A stretch of DNA of 64,000 nt, taken from contig OZ245364.1 in assembly GCA_965226545.1 (NCBI GenBank), positions 2,604,001 through 2,668,000 of the forward strand. Direction: 5' to 3'. Made by a program: the position numbers and the translations under genes. This stretch comes from JAHRAW01 sp965226545. GTDB lineage: Bacteria; Pseudomonadota; Gammaproteobacteria; Arenicellales; Poriferihabitantaceae. Numbering within the stretch: position 1 is the stretch's first letter; the number at the start of each line of letters is the position of its first letter. Below the pieces are notes generated by a model, which saw nothing but the letters and a program-made list of their open reading frames with translations, had not been told where the DNA came from and made no database searches. Below are positions 8,632 to 17,260 of this stretch, piece after piece.

Positions 8632-9138
8632 ATGCCAAACGCCGCACCTTCCGAACAGGTGGCGATTGTTGACGTCGCCGACCGTGTGATTGACAGCGCA
8701 TCGCGCTTCGATATGCGCGCGCAGCGGCGCATGCATCGCGCCAATTATATCCTGGTGTTCAACCGCAAGGGCGAATTGCTCGCCCAACGGCGCAGCGCAA
8801 ACAAGGATGTGCATCCCGGGCGGTTGGATTTTGCGGCCGGCGGCGTCGTGCAATTCGGCGAGGAATATCACGCATCGGCGGTGCGCGAACTGCAAGAAGA
8901 GTTGGGCGTTGCGCCGCCGTTGGTCGAATGTTTCGATATCTGGTTTGAAGATGAAACCGACGCGCCGCCCAATCGACATTGGGGGCGGGTGTTTTCCTGC
9001 GTGCATGACGGGCCGTTTACATTGCAAGCCGCCGAAATCGTCGACGCGAATTTTATGCGCATCGACGATGCATTGGCGCATCCGTTGACCGATGTCACCC
9101 CCGACAGTCGGCTGGCGTTGCTCGCCCATTGTTTGTAA
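8632..9138 (+). CDS. Nudix hydrolase (YfcD-like)
   Basis: 168 residues from the ATG at 8632. The Nudix box is complete at about 71-93: GGVVQFGEEYH...RELQEELGV (Gx5Ex7REUxEExGU). The flanking sequence (FDMRAQRRMHRANYILVFN) resembles the YfcD and isopentenyl-diphosphate-isomerase-like Nudix group. Likely hydrolyses a nucleoside-diphosphate-linked compound; the substrate is unknown. An in-frame ATG at 8605 exists, but the TATAAT lies between the two, so the downstream start is preferred. Confidence 0.85.
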   Translation: MPNAAPSEQVAIVDVADRVIDSASRFDMRAQRRMHRANYILVFNRKGELLAQRRSANKDVHPGRLDFAAGGVVQFGEEYHASAVRELQEELGVAPPLVECFDIWFEDETDAPPNRHWGRVFSCVHDGPFTLQAAEIVDANFMRIDDALAHPLTDVTPDSRLALLAHCL

Positions 9139-9146
9139 TCTGCGCG

Positions 9147-9217
9147 CCGATTTTTTGCCGATTTTTCATGTCGATTTGATGTCGTTTTTTTATATCGATT
9201 TTTTATGCCGATTTTTT
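9147..9217. repeat. Degenerate ~12-base tandem repeat before livG
   Basis: About six imperfect copies of a unit like TGCCGATTTTTT fill the space between the Nudix stop and the livG start, and the last copy supplies the livG ATG. No ribosome-binding site is recognisable. Confidence 0.6.
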
Positions 9218-9988
9218 ATGATACGCGCACATTCCATCAGCAAACATTTCGGCGGCGTGCATGCGGTCGATGATGTCAGCGTAACGATTGAAGCCGGCGC
9301 GATTACCGGGTTAATCGGCCCAAACGGCGCCGGCAAATCGACCTTGTTTAACATCATCGCCGGGTTGACGCCGCCGAGCGGCGGGCGGGTGTATTTGGAC
9401 GGCGAAGACATCACCGGACAAAAGCCGCATCAATTGTTTCACAAGGGGCTGCTGCGCACTTTCCAAATCGCGCATGAATTCGCCCAGTTGACCGTGCGCG
9501 AAAATTTAATGGTCGTGCCCGGCGCGCAACTCGGCGAACGTTTGGCGAGCAACTGGCTGCATCGCGCCAAGGTCGGCGCACAAGACGCCGACATTAATCG
9601 ACGCGCCGAATTCGTTATGGAATTTCTTAACCTCGCGCCGCTCGCCGACCAATTGGCCGGCGAATTGTCCGGCGGGCAAAAAAAACTTCTCGAACTCGGG
9701 CGCACAATGATGGTCGACGCCAAAGTCGTGTTGCTCGACGAAGTCGGCGCCGGCGTCAACCGCACCTTGTTGCGCGACATCGGCGACGCCATCTTGCGCT
9801 TGAACCGCGAACGCCATTACACCTTTTGCATGATTGAACACGACATGGATTTCATCAGCCGCCTGTGCGACCCGGTGATTGTCATGGCCGAAGGCGCGGT
9901 GCTTACAGTCGGCGCCATCGATGAAGTTAAAGCCAATGAACAGGTTATCGAAGCCTATCTCGGACGCGGCGCGGGGCGTGATGAGTGA
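9218..9988 (+). CDS. livG: Branched-chain amino-acid-type ABC transporter, ATP-binding protein LivG
   Basis: 256 residues. Walker A GPNGAGKST, Q-loop region with the LivG-type FQIAHEF, signature LSGGQKK, Walker B VVLLDEV followed by GAGVNRT, and switch His in EHDMDF. The Walker B catalytic position keeps Glu (DEV). One of two ATPases of a HAAT-family importer with LivF, LivH, LivM and LivK next to it. The open frame extends upstream to 9092 inside the Nudix gene, but the ABC domain begins at the ATG at 9218. Confidence 0.92.
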   Translation: MIRAHSISKHFGGVHAVDDVSVTIEAGAITGLIGPNGAGKSTLFNIIAGLTPPSGGRVYLDGEDITGQKPHQLFHKGLLRTFQIAHEFAQLTVRENLMVVPGAQLGERLASNWLHRAKVGAQDADINRRAEFVMEFLNLAPLADQLAGELSGGQKKLLELGRTMMVDAKVVLLDEVGAGVNRTLLRDIGDAILRLNRERHYTFCMIEHDMDFISRLCDPVIVMAEGAVLTVGAIDEVKANEQVIEAYLGRGAGRDE

Positions 9989-10132
9989 GGTGAGGTGAAG
10001 TTAATTTATTTAATTTACTTAAGTAAATTAATTACTTAATTAAATTAAAGTGACTTATAAAAAATTAAAGTGACTTATAAAGTAAAGTAACTTAAGTTAA
10101 GTAAGTGACATTAATAACTGAAACAATCAACA
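9989..10132. repeat. TTAAGTAA-type repeat gap
   Basis: Almost purely AT spacer made of TTAAGTAA, AATTAAAGTGACTTATAA and related units, with one near-exact duplication of the latter. No gene seen. Confidence 0.5.
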
Positions 10133-10867
10133 ATGAACCCCAACGATAAAACGCCAACCCCAACCCATTATCTGCTCGGCGAAAACATGAGCGGCGGCTA
10201 CGGCGGCGCCGACATTTTGCGCGATTGCACCATCGGTGTCGCGCGCGGCGAGATTGTCGTAATCGTCGGACCGAACGGCGCCGGCAAATCGACCGCAATG
10301 AAGGCGTTGCTCGGCATGATTCAATTGCGCCGCGGACGGGTGACGCTTGGCGGCGAAGACATCAGCGCGCTGTCGCCGCAGGCGCGGGTGGCGCGCGGCA
10401 TCGCGTTTGTGCCGCAAACCGCCAATGTGTTTGTCGGCATGACGGTGCGCGAAAATTTGGAGATGGGCGCGTATCTGCGCAAGGATGATTATCGCGACAC
10501 CATGGCGCGGGTGTTCGAATTGTTTCCGGCGTTGGCGCAAAAGCGGCGTCAATTGGCCGGCGAATTATCCGGCGGACAACGCCAACAAGTTGCGGTCGGG
10601 CGCGCGTTGATGACCGAACCCGAAGTGTTGATGTTGGACGAACCAACCGCCGGCGTCTCGCCGATTGTCGTCGATGAATTATTCGAACGCATCCTGGCGG
10701 TGCGCAACACCGGCGTGGCCGTGTTGATGGTCGAACAAAACGCCCGCCAAGCGCTCTCGATTGCCGACCGCGGTTATGTGCTGGTGCTCGGACAAAACCG
10801 CCACACCGCCGCCGGCGCCGCCTTGCTCGCCGACCCCGAAGTGCGCAAATCGTTTCTCGGCGGTTAA
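10133..10867 (+). CDS. livF: Branched-chain amino-acid-type ABC transporter, ATP-binding protein LivF
   Basis: 244 residues. Walker A GPNGAGKST, the LivF-type FVPQTANVFVGMTVRENL, signature LSGGQRQQ, Walker B VLMLDEPTAG and switch His position occupied by MVEQN (Gln-Asn, as is usual in LivF proteins). Partner of LivG in powering the LivHM permease. Confidence 0.92.
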   Translation: MNPNDKTPTPTHYLLGENMSGGYGGADILRDCTIGVARGEIVVIVGPNGAGKSTAMKALLGMIQLRRGRVTLGGEDISALSPQARVARGIAFVPQTANVFVGMTVRENLEMGAYLRKDDYRDTMARVFELFPALAQKRRQLAGELSGGQRQQVAVGRALMTEPEVLMLDEPTAGVSPIVVDELFERILAVRNTGVAVLMVEQNARQALSIADRGYVLVLGQNRHTAAGAALLADPEVRKSFLGG

Positions 10868-11110
10868 GTGGCGGCGGTTTGCGTTTATTATGCGTTGCGT
10901 TGTTTTAAGTTACTTGAAGTTGCTTTTACTTGAAGTTGCTTGAACTTACTTTAATTTATTTTGCGTTACTTTTAGTTAAGCACAGTTAGTTAAGCACAGT
11001 CACTTTGATTTATTTTTATTTTGTTTTGATTTTATTTATTTTGTTTTGATTAATATCATTTCGATAAACTCAATTTAATAAACCGATTTAACAAAACCAA
11101 GTTAACACCA
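10868..11110. repeat. Repeat-filled gap between livF and livH
   Basis: Tandem variants of TTACTTGAAGTTGC, then two copies of AGTTAAGCACAGT, then TTATTTTGTTTTGATT units in tandem. No gene or terminator seen, so livGF and livHM may still share a transcript. Confidence 0.6.
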
Positions 11111-12121
11111 ATGGATGTCTTAAACGCATTCGTACTGCTCGCCAACTTCATTATATTGCCGGCGTTAACCTACGGCGCGCAATTGGCGCTCGGCGCGCTC
11201 GGCGTGACGTTGGTGTATGCCGTGCTGCGCTTTTCCAACTTTGCGCACGGCGACACCATGGCGTTCGGTGCGATGACGACGATACTCGCCACATGGTGGC
11301 TGCAATCGCACGGCGCATCGATTGCGCCGTTGCCGACCGCCTTGTTGGCGTTGCCGATTGGCGTGTTGGCGACCGGCGGCTTGTGCGTGTTGATTGACAA
11401 ATGCGTGTATCGCCATTATCGCCGTCAACGAAGTCCGTCGGTGGTGTTTGTCATCGTCTCGGTCGGCGTGATGTTTGTGTTAAACGGCGTCGTGCGTTTT
11501 ATCATCGGCCCGCAAGACCGCCAATTTGCCGACGGCGAAAGATACATCATCCGCGCGCGCGAATTTAAACAACTCACCGGCTTGGCCGAAGGGCTGACCA
11601 TCAAAACCACTCAAGGCATCACCATCGTGCTGGCGGTGTTAATGGTCGCGCTGCTGTTTTGGTTTTTACAAAACACCCGCACCGGCAAAGCCATGCGCGC
11701 GTTTTCCGACAACGAACAACTCGCCCGCCTGTCCGGCATCGACCCCAATCGCGTGGTGATGATTACCTGGTGGCTCACCGGCGCATTGGCAACTTTGGCC
11801 GGCGTGTTGTACGGCTTGGATAAAAGTTTCAAACCGTTCACCTATTTCCATCTGCTGCTGCCGATGTTCGCCGCCGCCATCGTCGGCGGCATCGGCCGCC
11901 CAATCGGCGCCATCGTCGGCGGCTTCATCATCGCCTTCTCCGAAGTAACCATCACCTACGCCTATAAAAAATTCCTCGCTTATCTGTTGCCGCCGGAATG
12001 GCGTCCCGAAGGCTTGGTGCAATTATTGTCCACCGATTACAAATTCGCCGTATCGTTCATCATCTTAGTGGTCGTGCTGCTGGTGCGCCCAACCGGCATT
12101 TTTCGCGGGCGGGTGATTTAA
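11111..12121 (+). CDS. livH: Branched-chain amino-acid-type ABC transporter permease LivH
   Basis: 336 residues with about eight hydrophobic segments. Family marks are LGVTLVYAVLRFSNFAHGD near the N-terminus, the cytoplasmic coupling segment TGKAMRAFSDNEQLARLSGID, and GGIGRPIGAIVGG. One half of the membrane channel. Confidence 0.92.
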   Translation: MDVLNAFVLLANFIILPALTYGAQLALGALGVTLVYAVLRFSNFAHGDTMAFGAMTTILATWWLQSHGASIAPLPTALLALPIGVLATGGLCVLIDKCVYRHYRRQRSPSVVFVIVSVGVMFVLNGVVRFIIGPQDRQFADGERYIIRAREFKQLTGLAEGLTIKTTQGITIVLAVLMVALLFWFLQNTRTGKAMRAFSDNEQLARLSGIDPNRVVMITWWLTGALATLAGVLYGLDKSFKPFTYFHLLLPMFAAAIVGGIGRPIGAIVGGFIIAFSEVTITYAYKKFLAYLLPPEWRPEGLVQLLSTDYKFAVSFIILVVVLLVRPTGIFRGRVI

Positions 12122-12301
12122 CGAATTTGTCAAATTGTCGGCATGACTGTTAACGATTGTTGGTGCGTGATGAAGTGACGAAGTAACGAAGTAACAAGTG
12201 ACATAGTGACGAGTGCAACTTGATAAGTGAAACTTAACCCGGTGCCCAACCAACAAACCTCCAACCAACCCCAATCAACCTTAACCCAAACCCACCGCAA
12301 A

Positions 12302-13738
12302 ATGAAAACCAACCCTCATACCGCCAACCCGCAATCAACCGCGCGCGCGCCGATGCATCCCGGAGTGCGCGCCGCGATTGCGTTTGCATTTGTTTTCGGC
12401 GCGCTTGGGTTGGTCGGCGGTGTGCAGTCGTGGGCGTTGGCGTTGGCGATTTTGAATCTTTGTTTAATCTCGGCGGTGATGGCGCTTGGCGTGAATATTC
12501 AGTGGGGGTACGCCGGGTTGTTTAATGTCGGCGTGGTGGGCTTTGCCGCGTTGGGCGGGTTGGCGCCGGTGTTGGTGTCGAATGCGCCGGTGGTTGGCGC
12601 GTGGGCGGCCGGCGGCAACGGGTTGTTGCTGGCGGCGTTGTGCGTTTTGGTCACCATTGGCGCGGTGATGGTTGTGCGCGCATTAATGCCGCGCGGGATG
12701 CGGCGCACCATCGCGCTCGGCGCGATTATTGCGCTCGGGTATTTTGGCGCGCGACATTTTTATGACCCGGCGGTCGCCGCCATCGAAGCGCTTAACCCGG
12801 CGAAATACGGTTATCTCGGCGGGTTGGGATTGCCGGTGCTGCTGTCGTGGGCGGTCGGCGGGTTGTTGGCGGCTGGTGCTGCGATGTTGGTCGGCAAGAT
12901 TGCGCTTGGCTTGCGTTCGGATTATCTCGCGATAGCGACGCTCGGCATCGCCGAGATTGTCATCGCCGCGCTTAAAAACGAGGAATGGTTGACGCGCGGC
13001 GTAAAAAACGTCACCGGCTTGGCGCGCCCGGTGCCGGTCGAAGTCGAACTGCAGCAACACCAGCAATTTATCGAATGGGTCGCGCGATTAAACGACGGAC
13101 GATTAACCATCGCTGCGCGCGAATCCATCGCCGCGCACGACCAACTGTTGACGCAATTGGTGATTGATTATTCCGGCTTGTTGGTTAAATTATGTTACAG
13201 CGGCTTGTTTGCCGGCGTGTTGTTGATAATTTTGGCGGCCAGTCAAGCCGCGCTTAATTCGCCGTGGGGGCGGATGATGCGCGCGATTCGCGACAATGAA
13301 ACCGCCGCCGACGCCATGGGCAAAAACATCACCGCGCGACATCGTCAAGTGTTCATCCTCGGCTCAGCCGTCATCGGCATCGGCGGCGCAATGTTGGTGA
13401 CCTTGGACGGGCAATTCACCCCCGGCGCGTATAACCCGTTGCGGTTTACTTTTTTAATTTGGGTGATGGTGATTGTCGGCGGCTCGGGCAACAACTTGGG
13501 GGCGGTGCTCGGCGGCTTTGTCGTTTGGTTGTTGTGGATTGAAGTCGAGCCGGCCGGTTTGTGGTTGACCGACGCCGCCACCCGCGCCCTTGGCGAATCG
13601 CATCCGTTGCGGCTGCATTTAATCGACAACGCCCAGCACATGCGCGTGTTGTTAATGGGCTTGGTGTTGCTCATCGTGATGCGCTTTACGCCCGGCGGCA
13701 TTTTGCCGGCGGTCGTGCATCGCCGTGCGCATCGATGA
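12302..13738 (+). CDS. livM: Branched-chain amino-acid-type ABC transporter permease LivM
   Basis: About 478 residues, longer than many LivM because of an enlarged periplasmic/linker section (about 130-270). Core signatures are LGVNIQWGYAGLFNVGVVGF, the coupling loop SPWGRMMRAIRDNETAADAMGKN, and the C-terminal IVGGSGNNLGAVLGGF. The start is uncertain: candidates are a GTG at 12227, ATG 12302 and ATG 12353, none with a clear ribosome-binding site; the stretch before 12302 is repeat-like (Pro/Gln/Thr-rich), so I take 12302. Confidence 0.9.
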   Translation: MKTNPHTANPQSTARAPMHPGVRAAIAFAFVFGALGLVGGVQSWALALAILNLCLISAVMALGVNIQWGYAGLFNVGVVGFAALGGLAPVLVSNAPVVGAWAAGGNGLLLAALCVLVTIGAVMVVRALMPRGMRRTIALGAIIALGYFGARHFYDPAVAAIEALNPAKYGYLGGLGLPVLLSWAVGGLLAAGAAMLVGKIALGLRSDYLAIATLGIAEIVIAALKNEEWLTRGVKNVTGLARPVPVEVELQQHQQFIEWVARLNDGRLTIAARESIAAHDQLLTQLVIDYSGLLVKLCYSGLFAGVLLIILAASQAALNSPWGRMMRAIRDNETAADAMGKNITARHRQVFILGSAVIGIGGAMLVTLDGQFTPGAYNPLRFTFLIWVMVIVGGSGNNLGAVLGGFVVWLLWIEVEPAGLWLTDAATRALGESHPLRLHLIDNAQHMRVLLMGLVLLIVMRFTPGGILPAVVHRRAHR

Positions 13739-13751
13739 GCGGTTAAGTTAA

Positions 13752-13783
13752 ATAAAAACCGGCGACGGTTGCCCGTCGCCGGT
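13752..13783 (-). terminator. Rho-independent terminator of livK
   Basis: Perfect 11-bp stem ACCGGCGACGG / CCGTCGCCGGT with a 4-base loop. On the minus strand it is followed by TTTTTAT, so it ends transcription coming from livK. On the plus strand no T-run follows, so it is not an obvious terminator for livM. Confidence 0.8.
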
Positions 13784-13912
13784 GAGTGTGCAATGGTTGT
13801 TGTGATGCTTATCGAAGTGCGTATCGCAACAATTGCGCAACGATAAATGCAAATCAAATCAAATCAAATCAAATTAAATCAATACAACACAACAACCAAA
13901 AAAAAACCGCGA

Positions 13913-15127
13913 TTAACGCACGCGCACGGTGACGAATTCGCCGCCTTTAACTTCCTCTTCCTTATAGGAACCGTACACTTCGCCGACTTCGTTGAACTCG
14001 ACGCCGGTGGCGCCGACATAATCAACATCACCGCCTTTGGCGAGAATCTTCAACGCCTTATCCAACTGCCCGGCGTAGATTTTGCGCCCCGGGGCGTTGG
14101 CGACTTGCATCACCTTCGCTTGAATCGCGCCGCGTTCGGACGATTTTGCAGCCTGCATCGCCAGCAACAACAACGCCGCAGCGTCGTAGGATTCGGCGCG
14201 GAACGGGCCGTCGCCGTCCAAACCGTTTTTGTCGGCGAATTTATGGAAACGCTCGGTGGTTTTGTCTTCGCCGCCGGGACGCGTGCCGACTGCGCCGTTG
14301 AGTTCATCGCCGAATGCATCGGTCAGCGAATCGCCAATCATGCCGTCGCCAAACACGAATTTGTCGAACGCATCGGTGTCCAATGACGCCTGAATGATGC
14401 CCTTGCCGCCTTGGTCGAGATAGCCGAACACGGCCAAATGCGATGCGCCGGTGGTTGCCAATGCCGCGACTTCGGCGGAATAATCGGCGCGCCCGTCTTC
14501 ATGCGCGACGCTGGCTTCGACCTTGCCGCCGAGCGATTCGAATGCATCGGTAAACGATTCGGCAAGCCCCTTGCCGTAGTCGCTGTTGGTGTAGGTGACG
14601 GCGATTTTTTTCACGCCGCGTTCCTTCATAATCTGCGCCAACACCTGCCCTTGACGCGCATCCGACGGTGCGGTGCGGAAGAAATAGCCTTTGTCGGCAA
14701 TCGTCGACAACGCCGGCGAAGTCGCCGACGGCGAGATAATCGCGACGCCGTTGGGCACCGCAACATTGTTGGCGATTGCGGTGGTTACGCCCGAACAATC
14801 GGCGCCCATAATCGCGGCGACGCGGTCCGAGGTTACCAATCGTTCAGCCGCGGCGGTGGCGGCGGCGGCATCGACGCAAGTCGAATCGGCGCGCACCGAA
14901 GTCACAGTCGCGCCATCGAGCAAGCGACCGGACCGATTCACTTCGCTCATCGCCAATTCGGCGGAGGCGGCCATATCCGGGGTGAGCGATTCAATCGGCC
15001 CGGTAAAGCCGAGAATCACGCCGACCTTAATATCGTCGGCAAACGCCGTCGGCAGCAACAGCGCGCCAACGACGCACACCGCCGCCTTGCGCAAAGTGCA
15101 CCGCCAGTTTTTGCTGATAACGTTCAT
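13913..15127 (-). CDS. livK: Branched-chain amino-acid-type ABC transporter substrate-binding protein LivK
   Basis: 404 residues. The ATG at 15127 has GAGG 8 bases upstream, and the N-terminus is a clear Sec signal peptide (LRKAAVCVVGALLLPTAFA, cleavage before DDIKVGVILG). The mature part has the type I periplasmic binding fold: GVILGFTGPIESL, ICG-like AAIMGADCSGVTTA, and FFRTAPSDARQGQ. It binds the ligand in the periplasm and delivers it to LivHM. It faces the livGFHM genes and is separated from livM by its own terminator. Confidence 0.92.
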   Translation of the reverse strand: MNVISKNWRCTLRKAAVCVVGALLLPTAFADDIKVGVILGFTGPIESLTPDMAASAELAMSEVNRSGRLLDGATVTSVRADSTCVDAAAATAAAERLVTSDRVAAIMGADCSGVTTAIANNVAVPNGVAIISPSATSPALSTIADKGYFFRTAPSDARQGQVLAQIMKERGVKKIAVTYTNSDYGKGLAESFTDAFESLGGKVEASVAHEDGRADYSAEVAALATTGASHLAVFGYLDQGGKGIIQASLDTDAFDKFVFGDGMIGDSLTDAFGDELNGAVGTRPGGEDKTTERFHKFADKNGLDGDGPFRAESYDAAALLLLAMQAAKSSERGAIQAKVMQVANAPGRKIYAGQLDKALKILAKGGDVDYVGATGVEFNEVGEVYGSYKEEEVKGGEFVTVRVR

Positions 15128-15690
15128 AATCAATTCCTCACAAAAGTAAACGGGGGTGGTTAAAAAAAGTGTTGGAAGTCGCCGGGCAACGGCGCGCCAT
15201 CGCGGCAAAACCCAATGCGGATGTCGTACAATGCCAAGCCGTTTTCCGAACGCGGCGATTATACCCGCAATTGCCGCCGATGCAAACGAAACGCAATCGC
15301 TTCGATGTCCAACCCGCCGCGTGCAAGTGGAGGTGGATTGCAATGAATATGAATATGAATTTGATTTTTAATTAAATTTAATTTTAATTTTATTTAATTT
15401 AATTCCATTCGCCGCCGCACTGTTTTGGGTTAATCTTTATTGTCGACAGTGGTCGGAAATCCTATTGCAATGCACATTTAACAATGCGCATTACGCTTTA
15501 ACTTTTTTAGTTAACTTATTTATAGTTTGCCTTGATTGAATTAAGTTGCACACCGAATTTAATTTGCATTAGTTAAGTTGCACTTTTATTGTGACTGCAA
15601 TGACGATGTTTACAGTGCATACCGCACATACAACGTTTGATTACAGTTCACACAGTGATTAACCCTTCATTATTAAACGGAAAACCCGCG
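15128..15690. other. 563-base gap without a gene
   Basis: Divergent region between livK and the ExbB-like gene. It holds a likely livK promoter (15258-15286), an AATTTAATTTTA-rich tract at about 15350-15410, and degenerate AGTTAAGTTGCA units at about 15500-15590. Short open frames in it (for example 15156-15371) have no recognisable product. Confidence 0.6.
15258..15286 (-). promoter_or_regulatory. Putative livK promoter
   Basis: On the minus strand, TTTGCA, 17 bases, then a perfect TATAAT (15263-15258). The expected start of transcription is about 125 bases before the livK ATG. Confidence 0.5.
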
Positions 15691-16746
15691 ATGAATTTTT
15701 ACTGGCCGATGCGCCTGTCGTTGTTGTTGTATCTGGCGTTGCTTGCGTTGATTTCGGTGAATTTGGCGCAGTTGTTTCGCCTGCCGTTAATAGTCGTCGG
15801 CATTGCGCCGGGGATTGCGGCGATTGCATTGCTCGGCGCTTGGCTGTTTGGCGGCGCGCGACGCACCTTATTAACCTGCCTGTTAACCATCGGCACGTTC
15901 GGCTTGACCGCAGTTGCGGTGGTGTTGGCGTTGCCGGCGTGGCGGGTGATTGCCGGCGAACCGTCCGGCGCATCCGCCGGGCAAATGGCGCCGGTGTTTG
16001 CGGCCGCGCTGGCCTTGCATGCCTGCAATCTGTGGGTCGCCGCGGTCAACTCAGGCGAGCAGGAACAAAGCACCGAACGTCTCGCGCGATTGTTGTACGG
16101 CCCCGGCGCATTGGCGTCGCTGATTACCGCGCTGATTTTATGCGCCGGCGCAACGTTGGGATTGGAATGGCTATCGACGCGCGGCGAACAATACGATGAA
16201 TGGACGCGGCGATTTTTACAGCGCGGCATCATCCCGCCGCTGACCGTAACGCTGTTTTTTTGGGGCGCGTTGTTGTTGTTTGGCAAAGCCTGGAACAACA
16301 GTTATCTGCGCCGCACCATCAAACATTGGCCGAACGCCGCCCCGCCCAGTTTGGCCGCATTTGCGGTCGGGTTGGATGTGCTGAGCGTCAACGCCGCCGC
16401 GATTGACCGCGGCATGCATCTGCTGTGGCAACGCCACGAAGAATCCTATTTGCTGCCGCGCTATCTCAGTTGGGCTGTGCCGATACTCGGCTTCATCGGC
16501 ACGGTGCTCGGCATCTCGCTGGCCGCCGAAGGCATTCGCCGCATCATCGGCTCGGACGCCGGGCTGGCGAGTTTATCCGGCGATTTGGACGGCGCGATTG
16601 CGCCGCTCGGCATCGCATTCGACACCACCTTGGTGGCGTTGTCGCTGAGCGTTGTGCTGATGTTGTTGTTGGTGTTGACGCAACGCAGCGAACAACGGCT
16701 GCTGGCCAATCTCGAACGCCGATTGCGCGAAACCGCCGGTGGCTGA
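15691..16746 (+). CDS. MotA/TolQ/ExbB-like proton channel subunit, multi-TM
   Basis: 351 residues with about eight predicted membrane helices. The C-terminal third carries the MotA/TolQ/ExbB pattern: PILGFIGTVLGISLA (about 265-280), with the Pro, Gly and Thr of the channel helix, and GIAFDTTLVALSLS (about 306-320), with the second channel Thr. Unlike ExbB or TolQ it has six extra helices in front. I start at the ATG at 15691, after which a charged-hydrophobic N-terminus begins; an upstream in-frame start at 15637 lies in repeat-like sequence. First gene of a tight cluster of four; the next gene overlaps by 8 bases. Confidence 0.75.
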   Translation: MNFYWPMRLSLLLYLALLALISVNLAQLFRLPLIVVGIAPGIAAIALLGAWLFGGARRTLLTCLLTIGTFGLTAVAVVLALPAWRVIAGEPSGASAGQMAPVFAAALALHACNLWVAAVNSGEQEQSTERLARLLYGPGALASLITALILCAGATLGLEWLSTRGEQYDEWTRRFLQRGIIPPLTVTLFFWGALLLFGKAWNNSYLRRTIKHWPNAAPPSLAAFAVGLDVLSVNAAAIDRGMHLLWQRHEESYLLPRYLSWAVPILGFIGTVLGISLAAEGIRRIIGSDAGLASLSGDLDGAIAPLGIAFDTTLVALSLSVVLMLLLVLTQRSEQRLLANLERRLRETAGG

Positions 16747-17260
16747 GCAGCCTCGACAAGTTGCGCCGGACGACGACAACAACGCGCCGATGATGGCGAT
16801 TTTCGGCGGCGTGTTTGGGTTGCTGATGGTGTTTTTGGTGGTGGTCAATTTATATTCAGACGCCGCCCAACGCGAACGTCTCGAAAAAGGCGGCGAAGAC
16901 GGCTTGTATCGCATCGAGCGGTTGGACGGCGGCAGCGGCTTTATCGTCATCACCTTCCCCGGCGAATTGCGCATCATCGAACTCGGCTTGAGCATCGCCT
17001 CGACAAAAATCTGCGCGCCCGGCGGCGCGTTTGTTAATTATGCGCGGCGCATCTATGAAGGCGACCGTGACCAATTGGTGTTTTTTATGTTGGAAGGCAG
17101 CGTGCCGACCATGGCGATTGCGCGCGAATGTTTGCGCCAACTGTGGCCGCAAACGCCGCTGACCATCGGCTGGGTGATTGCCGACAACGAACTGCTCAAA
17201 TCGGTTGCGCTCAACGACATCCCCAACTACATCCGCGAATACGTCGAGGAATCTCGATGA
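16739..17260 (+). CDS. Single-TM protein of the ExbB/SUMF1 locus
   Basis: 173 residues, GTG start inside the end of the channel gene. After a short acidic N-terminus (DDDNN) there is one membrane helix (MMAIFGGVFGLLMVFLVVVNLY, about 18-40), then a soluble alpha/beta domain expected in the periplasm. It has the ExbD/TolR layout (N-in, one helix, small periplasmic domain) but no Asp inside the helix, so it is probably not the proton-carrying subunit. No family recognised. Its stop overlaps the next ATG (ATGA). Confidence 0.65.
   Translation: MAEQPRQVAPDDDNNAPMMAIFGGVFGLLMVFLVVVNLYSDAAQRERLEKGGEDGLYRIERLDGGSGFIVITFPGELRIIELGLSIASTKICAPGGAFVNYARRIYEGDRDQLVFFMLEGSVPTMAIARECLRQLWPQTPLTIGWVIADNELLKSVALNDIPNYIREYVEESR

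Noticed and set aside
8563..9129. 188-codon open frame antisense to the Nudix gene
   Set aside because: It mirrors the GC-rich codons of the Nudix gene and shows no family; the plus-strand frame has a full Nudix box.
12227..12301. GTG at 12227 as the livM start
   Set aside because: It adds 25 Gln/Thr/Pro-rich residues from repeat-like DNA before the first helix; possible but not preferred.
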